Source: DATAXV01 sp036272915
GTDB lineage: Bacteria > Chloroflexota > Dormibacteria > Dormibacterales > Dormibacteraceae
Direction: 5' to 3'
Assembly (NCBI GenBank): GCA_036272915.1
Contig: DATAXV010000021.1
Location: 1 to 47,179, forward strand
Length of the DNA: 47,179 nt
In this document: piece after piece, positions 8,265 to 17,697 of the stretch
How positions within the stretch are numbered: position 1 is the stretch's first letter
Layout: each line of letters opens with the position of its first letter
Made by a program: the position numbers and the translations under genes
The notes under the pieces: generated by a model
Told to the model about the DNA's origin: nothing
Seen by the model: the letters and a program-made list of their open reading frames with translations, nothing else
Database searches by the model: none

Positions 8265-9320
8265 ATGCGGCCGTCGCCAGCCTCCGGAAGCACGGATCGA
8301 GCGGATGACCGTCGTGTCACCATCGCCGACATCGCCCGCGAGGCCGAGGTCTCGACCAGCGCCGTCTCCTACGCGCTGAACGGCCGCCGCGGGGTAAGCC
8401 CCCGCACGCGGGAGCGGATCCTGGTCCTGGCCAAGGACCTGGGCTGGCGGCCGCACAGCGCCGCCCGCGCCCTCAAGGCGGCCCGGGCCGACGCCGTCGG
8501 GCTGCTCCTCGCCGGCGAGGAGGAGGCCTTCGGAGAGGAGGCGTTCTTCCTGCTCCGCTTCCTCGCCGGCCTCGAGGGCGCCCTCGCCGGGAGGGGCGTC
8601 GCCCTGGTCCTCCACACCGTGCCCGACCGTGGCGCCGAGAACGCCGTCTACGAGCAGTGGTACGCGGAGCGGCGCGTCGACGGCATGATCGTGCTCAACC
8701 CGGTGGTCGACGACCCCCGGCTCCATTTCCTGGAGCGGCTCGGGCTCCCCGCCGTGGTCGTCGGCGACACCCGCGACACCAGCCCCCTGCCCGCCGTCTG
8801 GACCGACGACCGGGAGGCGGCGGCCCTGGCCGTTGACCACCTGGTCGCCCTCGGCCACACCCGCATCGCCCGGGTCGGCGGCATCCCCGAGCTGGTCCAC
8901 TCCGGCATCCGCAAGCGCGGCTTCCAGGAGGCCATGCGCCAGGCCGGGCTGAGCCCCGAGCTGGACATCGACACCGATTACCGGATCGAGCCCGCGACCC
9001 TCGAGCTCCTCGGCCTCCGGGAGCCGCCGACGGCGATCATCTACGAGAGCGAGATCATGGCCATGCAGGGGCTGTCGGTGGTGCGCGACGAGGGCCTGGA
9101 CGTGCCCCGCGACATCTCCGTCGTCGCCTGGGACGACTCCCTGTACTGCCGGCTCGTGCACCCGCGGCTGACCGCCCTCCACCGCGACATCTTCAACTAC
9201 GGGCGGCTCGCCGCCGCCCATCTGCTCGACGTGCTCGACGGCTCCCCGGCGCGCGATTTGCAGGGGACGGTGACCGAGCTCGCGGTGCGGGACAGCACCG
9301 GACCTCCGCTCCCCGACTGA
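8265..9320 (+). CDS. LacI-family transcriptional regulator
   Basis: The product has 351 residues. A LacI helix-turn-helix and hinge occupy residues about 18-70 (VTIADIAREAEVSTSAVSYALNG ... GWRPHSAARAL, shown in part), and a periplasmic-binding-protein-like effector domain follows, with GMIVLNPVVDD, VDHLVALGHTRIARVGG and ISVVAWDDSLYCRLVHPRLTALHRD. The recognition helix has STSAVSYALN, close to the family consensus. It lies on the same strand as, and 228 bp after, the RraA-like gene, and opposite the ABC operon. I infer that it represses one or both in the absence of a sugar-like effector. Confidence 0.92.
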   Translation: MRPSPASGSTDRADDRRVTIADIAREAEVSTSAVSYALNGRRGVSPRTRERILVLAKDLGWRPHSAARALKAARADAVGLLLAGEEEAFGEEAFFLLRFLAGLEGALAGRGVALVLHTVPDRGAENAVYEQWYAERRVDGMIVLNPVVDDPRLHFLERLGLPAVVVGDTRDTSPLPAVWTDDREAAALAVDHLVALGHTRIARVGGIPELVHSGIRKRGFQEAMRQAGLSPELDIDTDYRIEPATLELLGLREPPTAIIYESEIMAMQGLSVVRDEGLDVPRDISVVAWDDSLYCRLVHPRLTALHRDIFNYGRLAAAHLLDVLDGSPARDLQGTVTELAVRDSTGPPLPD

Positions 9321-9367
9321 CCCGCCCGCCGCCTCCTCGCCCGGGGTCCCGGCGTGAACATAGGAGC

Positions 9368-9913
9368 ATGACCGAGATACGTCCCGCCCGGCCAGACGAC
9401 CTCGAGCCACTGATCGCCATTCACAACCACTGGGTGCGCCATTCGGTCGCCACTCTGGACGCCGAGCCGAACACGGCGGAGAGCCGCCGCCCCTGGTTCG
9501 AGTCGTTCGCCTCGACCGGTCCGCACCGGCTGCTGGTCGCGGTCAGCGACGGAAGGGTGGTCGGCTGCGCCTCGAGCGGTCGCTACCGCGAGCACCCCGC
9601 CTTCGCCGGCACCGTCGAGTTCGGGATCCAGCTCGACCCCGAGTGCCGCGGCGCGGGCATCGGCTCCGACCTGTACCGGAGGTTGATCGAGGAGCTCCGC
9701 TCGGAACCCGTCCACATGGCCGTGGCCGGGATCGTGCTGCCCAACGACGCCTCCATCGCCCTGCACCGGAGGTTCGGGTTCAGGGAGGTCGGCGTGTTCC
9801 GCGAGTACGCCGTCAAGAACGGCGCCCTCGTCAGCGCCCTGTGGATGCAGCGCAGCCTCGACGGTGAGGCCGACGGCGGCGAGGCCGGCGACCCTGCCGG
9901 CACCTCCAGCTAG
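9368..9913 (+). CDS. GNAT-family N-acetyltransferase (phosphinothricin acetyltransferase-like)
   Basis: The gene encodes 181 residues, with an AGGAG site 1 base before the ATG region. The N-terminus TEIRPARPDDLEPLIAIHNHWV, shown here only as family evidence, and FGIQLDPECRGAGIGSDLYRRL (acetyl-CoA pyrophosphate loop R/Q-x-x-G-x-G/A) match the PAT/YncA branch of GNAT enzymes. LHRRFGFREVGVFREYAVKNG is the usual C-terminal part. Enzymes of this branch acetylate small amines such as phosphinothricin, methionine sulfone or amino acids. The substrate here is unknown. The gene is separated by 47 bp from the LacI gene and is not obviously part of its pathway. Confidence 0.9.
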   Translation: MTEIRPARPDDLEPLIAIHNHWVRHSVATLDAEPNTAESRRPWFESFASTGPHRLLVAVSDGRVVGCASSGRYREHPAFAGTVEFGIQLDPECRGAGIGSDLYRRLIEELRSEPVHMAVAGIVLPNDASIALHRRFGFREVGVFREYAVKNGALVSALWMQRSLDGEADGGEAGDPAGTSS

Positions 9914-9930
9914 GCGACCGGCTCCGCGTC

Positions 9931-10614
9931 ATGGATTCGACACAGAGTCCTCCGACCCTGTGCGGCATGACTTCGATGAGGCTGTCCCGAATTGCCGGTG
10001 GCTCGCTTGCGGTCGCGGCGGTCGTCGCCGGGGTGGGAGGCGCGGGCCACGCGTTCCTCTCCTCGATCGGCCCGGAGGGCGGGCTGGCGGGCGTCGGCGC
10101 CCTGCTGGCCATGATCGCCAACCTCGTCGTGGTGGCGGCCATGCCCGCGGTCGCCGTGCGTCAGACCAGGGAGGCGGGCCTGATCGGCCTCGCCGGCTTC
10201 GTGCTGTTCTCGTTCGTGCTGATGGGAATGGGCGTGGGAATGGACATGATCTTCGCCCTGGTCGCGCCCGCTCTCCCCGCGTCGCCGCTCTCCACGCCCC
10301 CGGCCGGTGTGATGGTGGCCTTCGCTGCGGTCGAGATCGCGGCCATCGTCGGACTGACGCTCTGGGGCGTGGGCACCATCCGCGCCCGCGTCTTCCCGGC
10401 CTGGACCGGTTGGGCGATGATCGCGTCGGCGGCGGTCCTCATCACCGCTGACCTGCCTTTCCCCGTGGCGGCGGTGACGATGCTCGCCGAGGCCCTCCAC
10501 TACGCGTTGTTCACCGCCGCCCTGGTGGGCGTGGGCGCGATGCTGGTGCGCCTCCCGGTGGCGGCGGCACCAGGGGCGGCGGCACACGCCGTCGAGTCCG
10601 AGTACGCGGCCTGA
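9931..10614 (+). CDS. Six-helix integral membrane protein of unknown function
   Basis: I do not recognise the family. The 227-residue product has six clear hydrophobic segments: around SLAVAAVVAGVGGAGHAFL, GALLAMIANLVVVAAMPAV, LAGFVLFSFVLMGMGVGM, VMVAFAAVEIAAIVGLTLW, GWAMIASAAVLITADLPF and YALFTAALVGVGAMLV. It ends in a short alanine-rich tail. ATG codons at 9967 and 9976 would remove the first 12-15 residues and place the first helix nearer the N-terminus; no start has a good ribosome site. It follows the acetyltransferase gene by 17 bp and may be co-transcribed. It is converging on the reductase pseudogene at 10708. Confidence 0.7.
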   Translation: MDSTQSPPTLCGMTSMRLSRIAGGSLAVAAVVAGVGGAGHAFLSSIGPEGGLAGVGALLAMIANLVVVAAMPAVAVRQTREAGLIGLAGFVLFSFVLMGMGVGMDMIFALVAPALPASPLSTPPAGVMVAFAAVEIAAIVGLTLWGVGTIRARVFPAWTGWAMIASAAVLITADLPFPVAAVTMLAEALHYALFTAALVGVGAMLVRLPVAAAPGAAAHAVESEYAA

Positions 10615-10625
10615 GACCGAGACTC

Positions 10626-10655
10626 GGCGAGCGGGCGGCGGCTCGCCCGCTCGCC
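10626..10655. terminator. Strong GC hairpin between convergent genes
   Basis: GGCGAGCGGGCG and CGCCCGCTCGCC form a perfect 12-bp stem with a 6-base loop, 12 bases after the stop of the membrane protein gene. A second copy of the right arm follows directly, so an alternative pairing is possible. There is no U-tract. Its position between convergent genes suggests a transcription or RNA-stability boundary. Confidence 0.55.
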
Positions 10656-10707
10656 CGCTCGCCGTGCGCGGGGCTCTCCGAGCGCTCGTGAGGTCGGCCT
10701 CGATGAC

Positions 10708-11384
10708 CTACGGAAAGACGGGAGCCTCGAGATCGGGTAGGACGTCGGAACCCGGCGCGTGGATGGACATGAACTCGCCTCCCGCGGCGAGCGCGAGCTT
10801 CGCTCCGAACAGGGCCCCCGGCGTGTGCGCTCCGGGCCTCCCCTCGCCTCGAGCCAGCCGCAGGGTGACCTCGACCATGCTTCCGACGGTGAAGTCCATC
10901 GCCTCACCGGCGCGCAGCCAGGCCTCGCGGACCTCGCCGGAGGGCCACTCGGCGCGGGCGTGTGCCCAGGAGTGCCGGCGGGGCCGGTCCCGGTCGGGGA
11001 CCGGCATCCGCGCCATGCGCCTGATGGCAAGGCCGTCCACGCCGGGGATTCGAAGCGCGGCGGAGATGACGGGCATCACCAGACGCGCGCCGCCGCTCGG
11101 CGCCAGGCTGGACGCGGCGGTGACGGACGCCGCGCGGCTGCTCCGCCAGGCCGCCAGCAGCTCCCCGGTGGGGACTCCTGCCGAGCTCACCACGTCTCCG
11201 TCGGGGGTCGTCAATCGCATCGGTCGCCGTCCGATCGGCGAGCGAACCAGGCGGCCGCGACGGACCTCCCGTCCGCCGAACGAGAGGACGTCGACGATGC
11301 TGGCGGCCAGAGCCGAGCCCAGGACGCCGGCCTGCGTGGCGACCGACGGCAGCGCGTCGACCCGGACCAAGGCGGCCGGTCCGC
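10708..11384 (-). pseudogene. Saccharopine-dehydrogenase-like (trans-acting enoyl reductase type) remnant, C-terminal part
   Basis: The frame contains LVRVDALPSVATQAGVLGS, ALAASIVDVLSFGGREV and a C-terminal catalytic-type region with MDFTVGSMVEVTLRLARGE and FGAKLALAAGGEFM. This is the second half of a saccharopine-dehydrogenase-like NADP-binding protein. The preceding part of the same family (INTVGPFTRTAVKVAGACPPG through GAGFGVLATEGVLLHVC) lies in a different frame, inside the neighbouring gene at 11211-12461. The two parts meet near 11384, where a one-base loss, or a gain of two bases, has shifted the frame. An in-frame ATG exists at 11544, but the sequence between it and 11384 has no family similarity. 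The N-terminal Rossmann strand is missing altogether. Confidence 0.7.
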
Positions 11385-12461
11385 GCAGACGTGCAGGAGG
11401 ACGCCCTCGGTCGCGAGCACGCCGAAGCCCGCGCCGGTCACCAGCACGCGGCCGGTGGCGACGGCGTCCTGATCGAGGTCCAATATCGCCTCCACCGACT
11501 GGAGCTCGTTGGTCACGTCGACGTAGTGGGTCCCGGGGGGGCATGCCCCTGCGACCTTGACCGCGGTGCGGGTGAACGGTCCCACCGTGTTGATCACGAT
11601 GGCGGGAGTCGACCGAGTGAGCTCGGGCAGGATCTGCCGGGTGGACACCCGACGGCCGCGGGGGCCGAGACCGTCACGCAGGATGCGGGCCATGTCGCGC
11701 ATCCAGGTCAGCTCCCCAGTGCCGAGAAAGCGCTCTCCGGCGGCGGCGGGCGAGGTCATCGCCCGGATGTGCAGGTCGACCAGATCGCGCACATCGACGA
11801 TCTCCAGAGCGATCCTCGGCACGCCGGGCATGGCGCCGGAGATCATCCGGCCGACGATGCCGACGGACCCGACGTTGCTCTTGGTGAGGATCGGACCGAA
11901 CACCGCGCCCGGAAGCACGGTGGTGAGCTCGGTCCGACCGGCGTCGCCGGCCTTGAAGTCCCATGCGGCGCGCTCGGCCAGCGTCTTCGACCGGCGATAG
12001 GGAATCAGCGTCGGATCGTCGGGATCGGTCCACAGCGTCTCATCCGTCATGCCTTCGGACGCGTAGGAGGAGGGGCTGGCGGCGTTCGCGGCCGAGGTCA
12101 TGACCACCCGCCTCACCCCGGCCGCAGCGGCGGCGCGCAGCACCCGCACGGCGCCGTCGCGCGCGGCGGCGATCAGTCGGTCGGGATCGTTCGAGCTGAT
12201 GCCGAGCGGTGAGGCCACGTGCAGCACGTAAGCCACGTCCTCGACGGCGGCCGCCCACCCCTGGTCCTCGGTGAGGTCGGCGACGGCGTAGCTCAGGCGC
12301 CCGGTTGGATCGACGATCGGGCGGACCGCATCGGAGACGGCGGCCTCCTTGCCCGGGCCTCGCACCGTGGTGCGCACCTCATAACCGCGCTTGAGCAGCT
12401 CGACGATGCACCACCCAGCGATATAGCCACTGCCCCCAGTGACCAGAACCAGCTCGCCCAC
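11211..12461 (-). CDS. NAD-dependent epimerase/dihydroflavonol reductase-like domain fused to a reductase remnant
   Basis: GTG at 12461 follows GGAGGA. Residues 1 to about 275 are an extended short-chain dehydrogenase: VTGGSGYIAG binds NAD(P), Tyr155-x3-Lys159 in PYRRSK is the catalytic pair, and RFLGTGELTWMRDMARIL matches the aldehyde/dihydroflavonol reductase branch. The family normally continues for about 60 residues after RVSTRQ. Here, at about residue 277 (base 11633), the sequence jumps into INTVGPFTRTAVKVAG, a saccharopine-dehydrogenase-like domain. The last roughly 55 residues are out-of-frame reading. A deletion between two adjacent reductase genes would explain this. Whether the truncated epimerase is active is unclear, because its substrate-binding tail is missing. 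Confidence 0.75.
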   Translation of the reverse strand: MGELVLVTGGSGYIAGWCIVELLKRGYEVRTTVRGPGKEAAVSDAVRPIVDPTGRLSYAVADLTEDQGWAAAVEDVAYVLHVASPLGISSNDPDRLIAAARDGAVRVLRAAAAAGVRRVVMTSAANAASPSSYASEGMTDETLWTDPDDPTLIPYRRSKTLAERAAWDFKAGDAGRTELTTVLPGAVFGPILTKSNVGSVGIVGRMISGAMPGVPRIALEIVDVRDLVDLHIRAMTSPAAAGERFLGTGELTWMRDMARILRDGLGPRGRRVSTRQILPELTRSTPAIVINTVGPFTRTAVKVAGACPPGTHYVDVTNELQSVEAILDLDQDAVATGRVLVTGAGFGVLATEGVLLHVCADRPPWSGSTRCRRSPRRPASWARLWPPASSTSSRSADGRSVAAAWFARRSDGDRCD

Positions 12462-12497
12462 TATCGTCCTCCGCGTGCTCGCTACACATGTGCCGCC

Positions 12498-12920
12498 CTA
12501 CGCGAGCGTGTCGGCGGCGGCCTGGGGCGAATCCGGCGACATCTGCATCAGCTCGATCCGATTGCCGTCGGGATCGGCGATCCAGTACTGCCAGTTGTGA
12601 TCCCGCCCCTGCCGGGGCTCCCCGGGGACGTCGAGACCGCGATCCCTGAGCTGCTGCAGCGTCGCCGTCATGTCGTCCACGGCGAGGCACAGGTGCTGAT
12701 AGGCGGCGGTGGGGTCCTGCGGCGGGATTGGCCCCTCGCGATGCGGGAAGAGCTCGACGAACTGCCCTGGCGCCACCCGCAGGTAGACGATCCATGGAGA
12801 CGGGTGTCCCTCGCGGTCGAGCCGGAAGGCCTCGCGCATCCCGAGCTTGTGGCAGTAGAAGTCGAGGGCCTGGTCCAGGTCGCTGACCCGGAAGGCGAGA
12901 TGGGCGATGCCGGTGATCAT
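12498..12920 (-). CDS. VOC-family (glyoxalase/bleomycin-resistance type) protein
   Basis: The 140-residue product is one VOC module pair. GIAHLAFRVSDL carries His7, FVELFPH carries Glu56, YQHLCLAVDD carries His76 and GNRIELMQM carries Glu123, which is the usual H/E/H/E metal-binding set. YWIADPDGNRIEL is a VOC hallmark. The ATG at 12920 is preceded by an AGGAGAG site. Members are glyoxalases, dioxygenases or resistance proteins; the length suits a lactoylglutathione-lyase-like enzyme. It starts 14 bp after the stop of the creatininase gene and is probably co-transcribed with it. Confidence 0.88.
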   Translation of the reverse strand: MITGIAHLAFRVSDLDQALDFYCHKLGMREAFRLDREGHPSPWIVYLRVAPGQFVELFPHREGPIPPQDPTAAYQHLCLAVDDMTATLQQLRDRGLDVPGEPRQGRDHNWQYWIADPDGNRIELMQMSPDSPQAAADTLA

Positions 12921-12934
12921 TCCCTTTCTCTCTC

Positions 12935-13690
12935 CTATTCGTCTTCGGTCCAGCAGGTGCGCAGCGCGGCGGCGACCTCCTCGGCGCAGATCTGGAGGTA
13001 GGCACGGCCCCTCTCGGCATCGGCGGCGGCGGGGCTGTCGCTGAACCCGTCAGGCGCCATGAAAGGGCTCGGCACCTCCAGCCGGAAGGTCTGGTCGGTG
13101 TTGGCGCGGTGAGGGCCGGCCACCTCGCGTTGTGGCGGCTCACCGACCAGGTCGGGCTGGACCGCCAGCATCAGCGAGGTCTCGAAGGCTCCGGCGTGGC
13201 CGGGCAGGTTGCCATGCTCGAGCGCGCCGGCCTCACGCAAGCGGGCGTCGGCGACCTGCCAATAGGACGCGGCCGCGCAGGTCAGGCCATGACGCAACGC
13301 CGCATCCCGTGCCACCAGCTCCAGCAGCTCGTGGTTACCGCCGTGGCCGTTGAGCAGGAAGATCCGCCGGAAGCCGCTGCCACCCAGGCTCTCGCACAGG
13401 TCCGAGACGACCCCGTAGAACTGTTCGGTGCTCGCCGACGCGGTGCCACCGTAGGTGATGTGGTGATGTGACGAGCCGTAGGGCAGGGTCGGGGCCAGCA
13501 CCACCGGACGGTCCGCCTCGAGCAGCTCCGCCGCCTCCTCGGCCACGCGCTCGACGAGGATGGAGTCGGTCCCGAGGGGGAGGTGCGGTCCGTGCTGTTC
13601 CAGGGCTCCGACGGGCAGGAGGACCAGCGAACGCCCGGCCAGGGCTCGGGCCTGATCGCGATTCAGCTCGCGCATTCGGTAGAGCGCCAT
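12935..13690 (-). CDS. Creatininase-family amidohydrolase
   Basis: The product has 251 residues from ATG at 13690, where GGAGGG precedes the start; upstream in-frame sequence is arginine-rich and antisense to the next gene. VGALEQHGPHLPLGTDS supplies Glu31, His33 and Asp42, and LLNGHGGNH supplies His116, the metal ligands of the creatininase/MftE/ArfB family. HHHITYGGTAS also matches. Members hydrolyse cyclic amides such as creatinine or 2-amino-5-formylamino pyrimidinones, or process peptides. The partner VOC gene downstream hints at a small-molecule pathway. The exact substrate is unknown. Confidence 0.88.
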   Translation of the reverse strand: MALYRMRELNRDQARALAGRSLVLLPVGALEQHGPHLPLGTDSILVERVAEEAAELLEADRPVVLAPTLPYGSSHHHITYGGTASASTEQFYGVVSDLCESLGGSGFRRIFLLNGHGGNHELLELVARDAALRHGLTCAAASYWQVADARLREAGALEHGNLPGHAGAFETSLMLAVQPDLVGEPPQREVAGPHRANTDQTFRLEVPSPFMAPDGFSDSPAAADAERGRAYLQICAEEVAAALRTCWTEDE

Positions 13691-13743
13691 ATCCCTCCAT
13701 GCTGCTCCACCCGGCACCCAAACACGTGTACGATGGCGCCGAC

Positions 13744-14715
13744 ATGACCGGGGCGTCCGTGTTCGTGGAGGACTGGGCGGCGACCTACGGGTCCCCCTAT
13801 CTGGTCGCCGGCGACGACGAGGGCAGGAGCGACGTCCACCTGCTCGAGGACGGTGAACGACTGGCCTTCCACCCCGGCCGGCGCAGCTTGGGCGGACACG
13901 AGCCGATCGCCTTCGTCGACGGCGTCCGCCGCGGCGAGGCCGCCCTCTACCGCTACGCATCCGGCAGCGGGGAGCTGGTGAGGGGCGCGGCCGGGAGCCA
14001 CGCCCGAGGGGCGGTCCTCGCCGACGGCGCCCACCGGGCCGGGTTCCTCGAGGAGTCCGTGGACCGCCTCGTGATCTGGACCGGCGACGAGGCGGAGCCG
14101 CTGCCCGACGTTCCCGGAGGCTGGTCCTGGCAGGTGGCCGCGATCAGGAGCGATGCGCCCGAGGCGCCGCTGGCCGAGCTCCAGGAGCGGATGCGGCGGG
14201 AGGAGGCGGTGCTCGCCGAGAGCCTCTCCGACCGCGGTCTCCTCGTCCTCTGCGACGGTCCTCTCTCCTACGTCCGCAGCACCGACCGGCCGATCGTCGG
14301 CTACGTCAAGACCCACCACCGGGCGCTGCTCGAGCCCGCCGACCACGCGCGCATCCCGCTGCTCGGCCCCGGTGAGCGGACCAGCGTGTTCGGGATGGAC
14401 CGGACCCGCTACTCCTGCTACCTGCGCATCGCCCCCACCTCCGCCGTCTCCGGCCCCTGGGCGGGGATCGTGCGCCTCGAGGTTCCGCAGTCGGCCGGAC
14501 TCGACGCCGCCATCGACACCCTCGACCGCGTCGCCGGGATTCTCCCCGCCTACGCCGGCATCCCACATCAGGACGGCCGCGCGCCGCAGAATCTGCAACC
14601 GGTGGGCGCGCTGGAGCGGAGGCTGCGCCACCTGCTCGGTGACGCCGGGCTGGCAGCTCGGGCGGTCAGGCAGGCCGCCTGGGCGATGGCTCGACACCAG
14701 GCGGCGGAGGAGTGA
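13744..14715 (+). CDS. NurA-like 5'-3' nuclease domain protein, partner of HerA
   Basis: The 323-residue protein has the NurA pattern of two acidic sites: IAFVDGVRRGEAALY with Asp59, and LLVLCDGPLSYVRS with Asp171, which align with the metal-binding aspartates of NurA nucleases. GYVKTHHRALL and a C-terminal DGRAPQNLQPVGALERRLR (the family has RAPQNL-type motifs) also fit. The ATG at 13699 would add 15 residues; neither start has a good ribosome site, so the start is uncertain. It ends 1 base before the HerA-like ATPase. NurA and HerA act together to resect DNA ends, so the assignment is supported both by motifs and by neighbours. I have not aligned it to known NurA proteins. Confidence 0.78.
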   Translation: MTGASVFVEDWAATYGSPYLVAGDDEGRSDVHLLEDGERLAFHPGRRSLGGHEPIAFVDGVRRGEAALYRYASGSGELVRGAAGSHARGAVLADGAHRAGFLEESVDRLVIWTGDEAEPLPDVPGGWSWQVAAIRSDAPEAPLAELQERMRREEAVLAESLSDRGLLVLCDGPLSYVRSTDRPIVGYVKTHHRALLEPADHARIPLLGPGERTSVFGMDRTRYSCYLRIAPTSAVSGPWAGIVRLEVPQSAGLDAAIDTLDRVAGILPAYAGIPHQDGRAPQNLQPVGALERRLRHLLGDAGLAARAVRQAAWAMARHQAAEE

Positions 14716-14716
14716 A

Positions 14717-16491
<1,775 letters not shown>

Positions 16492-16495
<4 letters not shown>

Positions 16496-17697
16496 AGCTC
16501 CTGCACACCGCCGACTGGCACGTCGGCCGCTCCCTGATGAACGTCTCCCGCCAGCCCGACATCGAGGCCGCGGTGGAGCGGATCCTGACCATCGCCCGGG
16601 AGCAGCGTCCGGACCTCATCGTTCACGCCGGCGATCTCTTCGACGCGATCCGTCCCTCGACCCAGGACATGCACTGGGCGATCGACCGGCTCCAGGAGCT
16701 GGGCGCGATCGCGCCCACCTACGTGGTCTGCGGCAACCACGACTCGCCGAGCCTGTTCGAGCTGTTCAACAAGCTCCTCGGGCCGGCCTCGCCGGTGCAC
16801 TTCATCCCCTGTGCCCTGCCGCCCAGCCGGGGCGGGATCATCGAGCTGGAGTGCGCGGACAGGACCCTCGCCAGGCTGGCGCCGCTGCCCTTCGTCCCGG
16901 CGGGCCGGATGGTGCCGGACATGGAGGATCCCTCCAGCTGGATGACCGGGTACGCCGACCGGGTCGACCGCCTCATCCGCGCCCTGGAGGCGGGACTGAC
17001 CCGCGGCTACGACCCGGGCCGGCACGTCCTCCTGCTCGCCGCGCACCTCTTCGTCACCGGCTCGCGGTTCTCTCGCAGCGAGCGGCCGATCACGGTCACC
17101 GATGCCTATGCCAGCCGGGCGGAGAATCTGCCCGCCGTGAGCTACGCCGCCTACGGTCACATCCACCGGCCGCAGGCGCTCCCCGGCGCCGGTCAGGGCC
17201 GGTACGCGGGCAGCGTCGTGCCGCTCGACTTCGGCGAGCGCGACGAGCGCAAGGAGGTGGTCGTGGTCGAGGCCCGGCCGGGCCTCCCGGCCGAGGTCGA
17301 GATCCACCCCCTCGACGCCGGGCGCCCGCTGCGCCGCCTCGAGGGCTCGCTCGAGGAGCTGACTCGGATCGCCCCCGGCATCGGCGAGGCGCTCTGCCTG
17401 ATCGTCGTCCGCAGCGAGCGGCCCACGCCCGATCTCGGTGACCGCATCGCCGAGCTCATGCCCGAGGCGACCCTGCTCGACGTCTTCGAGGACTGCTCCG
17501 AACAGCGCCTGGCCTCCCTCACGGAGGCTGACGTCGCCGAGGAGGGCGCGACCGGCTTCGCCGAGCTCTTCCACGACTACCTGGCCGAGAGCGGTGTGCG
17601 GTCAGGGTCGGCCGACCGCATCCTGCGAACCTTCGAGTCACTGATCACCGCGATCGAGAACGAGGAGCCACCGGCGCTGGCGGAGACGGCGTCGTGA
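16492..17697 (+). CDS. sbcD: DNA exonuclease SbcD (Mre11 family)
   Basis: The 401-residue protein has the metallophosphoesterase motifs of Mre11 in order: LLHTADWHVG with Asp8 and His10, HAGDLFD, VCGNHDSPS, and YGHIHRPQ. A capping domain and a short C-terminal tail follow. SbcD supplies 3'-5' exonuclease and endonuclease activity of the SbcCD complex, which cuts hairpins and blocked ends. ATGA overlaps join it to herA upstream, and its stop overlaps the GTG start of sbcC. Length is normal for SbcD. Confidence 0.95.

Noticed and set aside
10626..10663. Repeat of CGCCCGCT as a mobile-element end
   Set aside because: It is explained by a hairpin between convergent genes; no transposase or target duplication is nearby.
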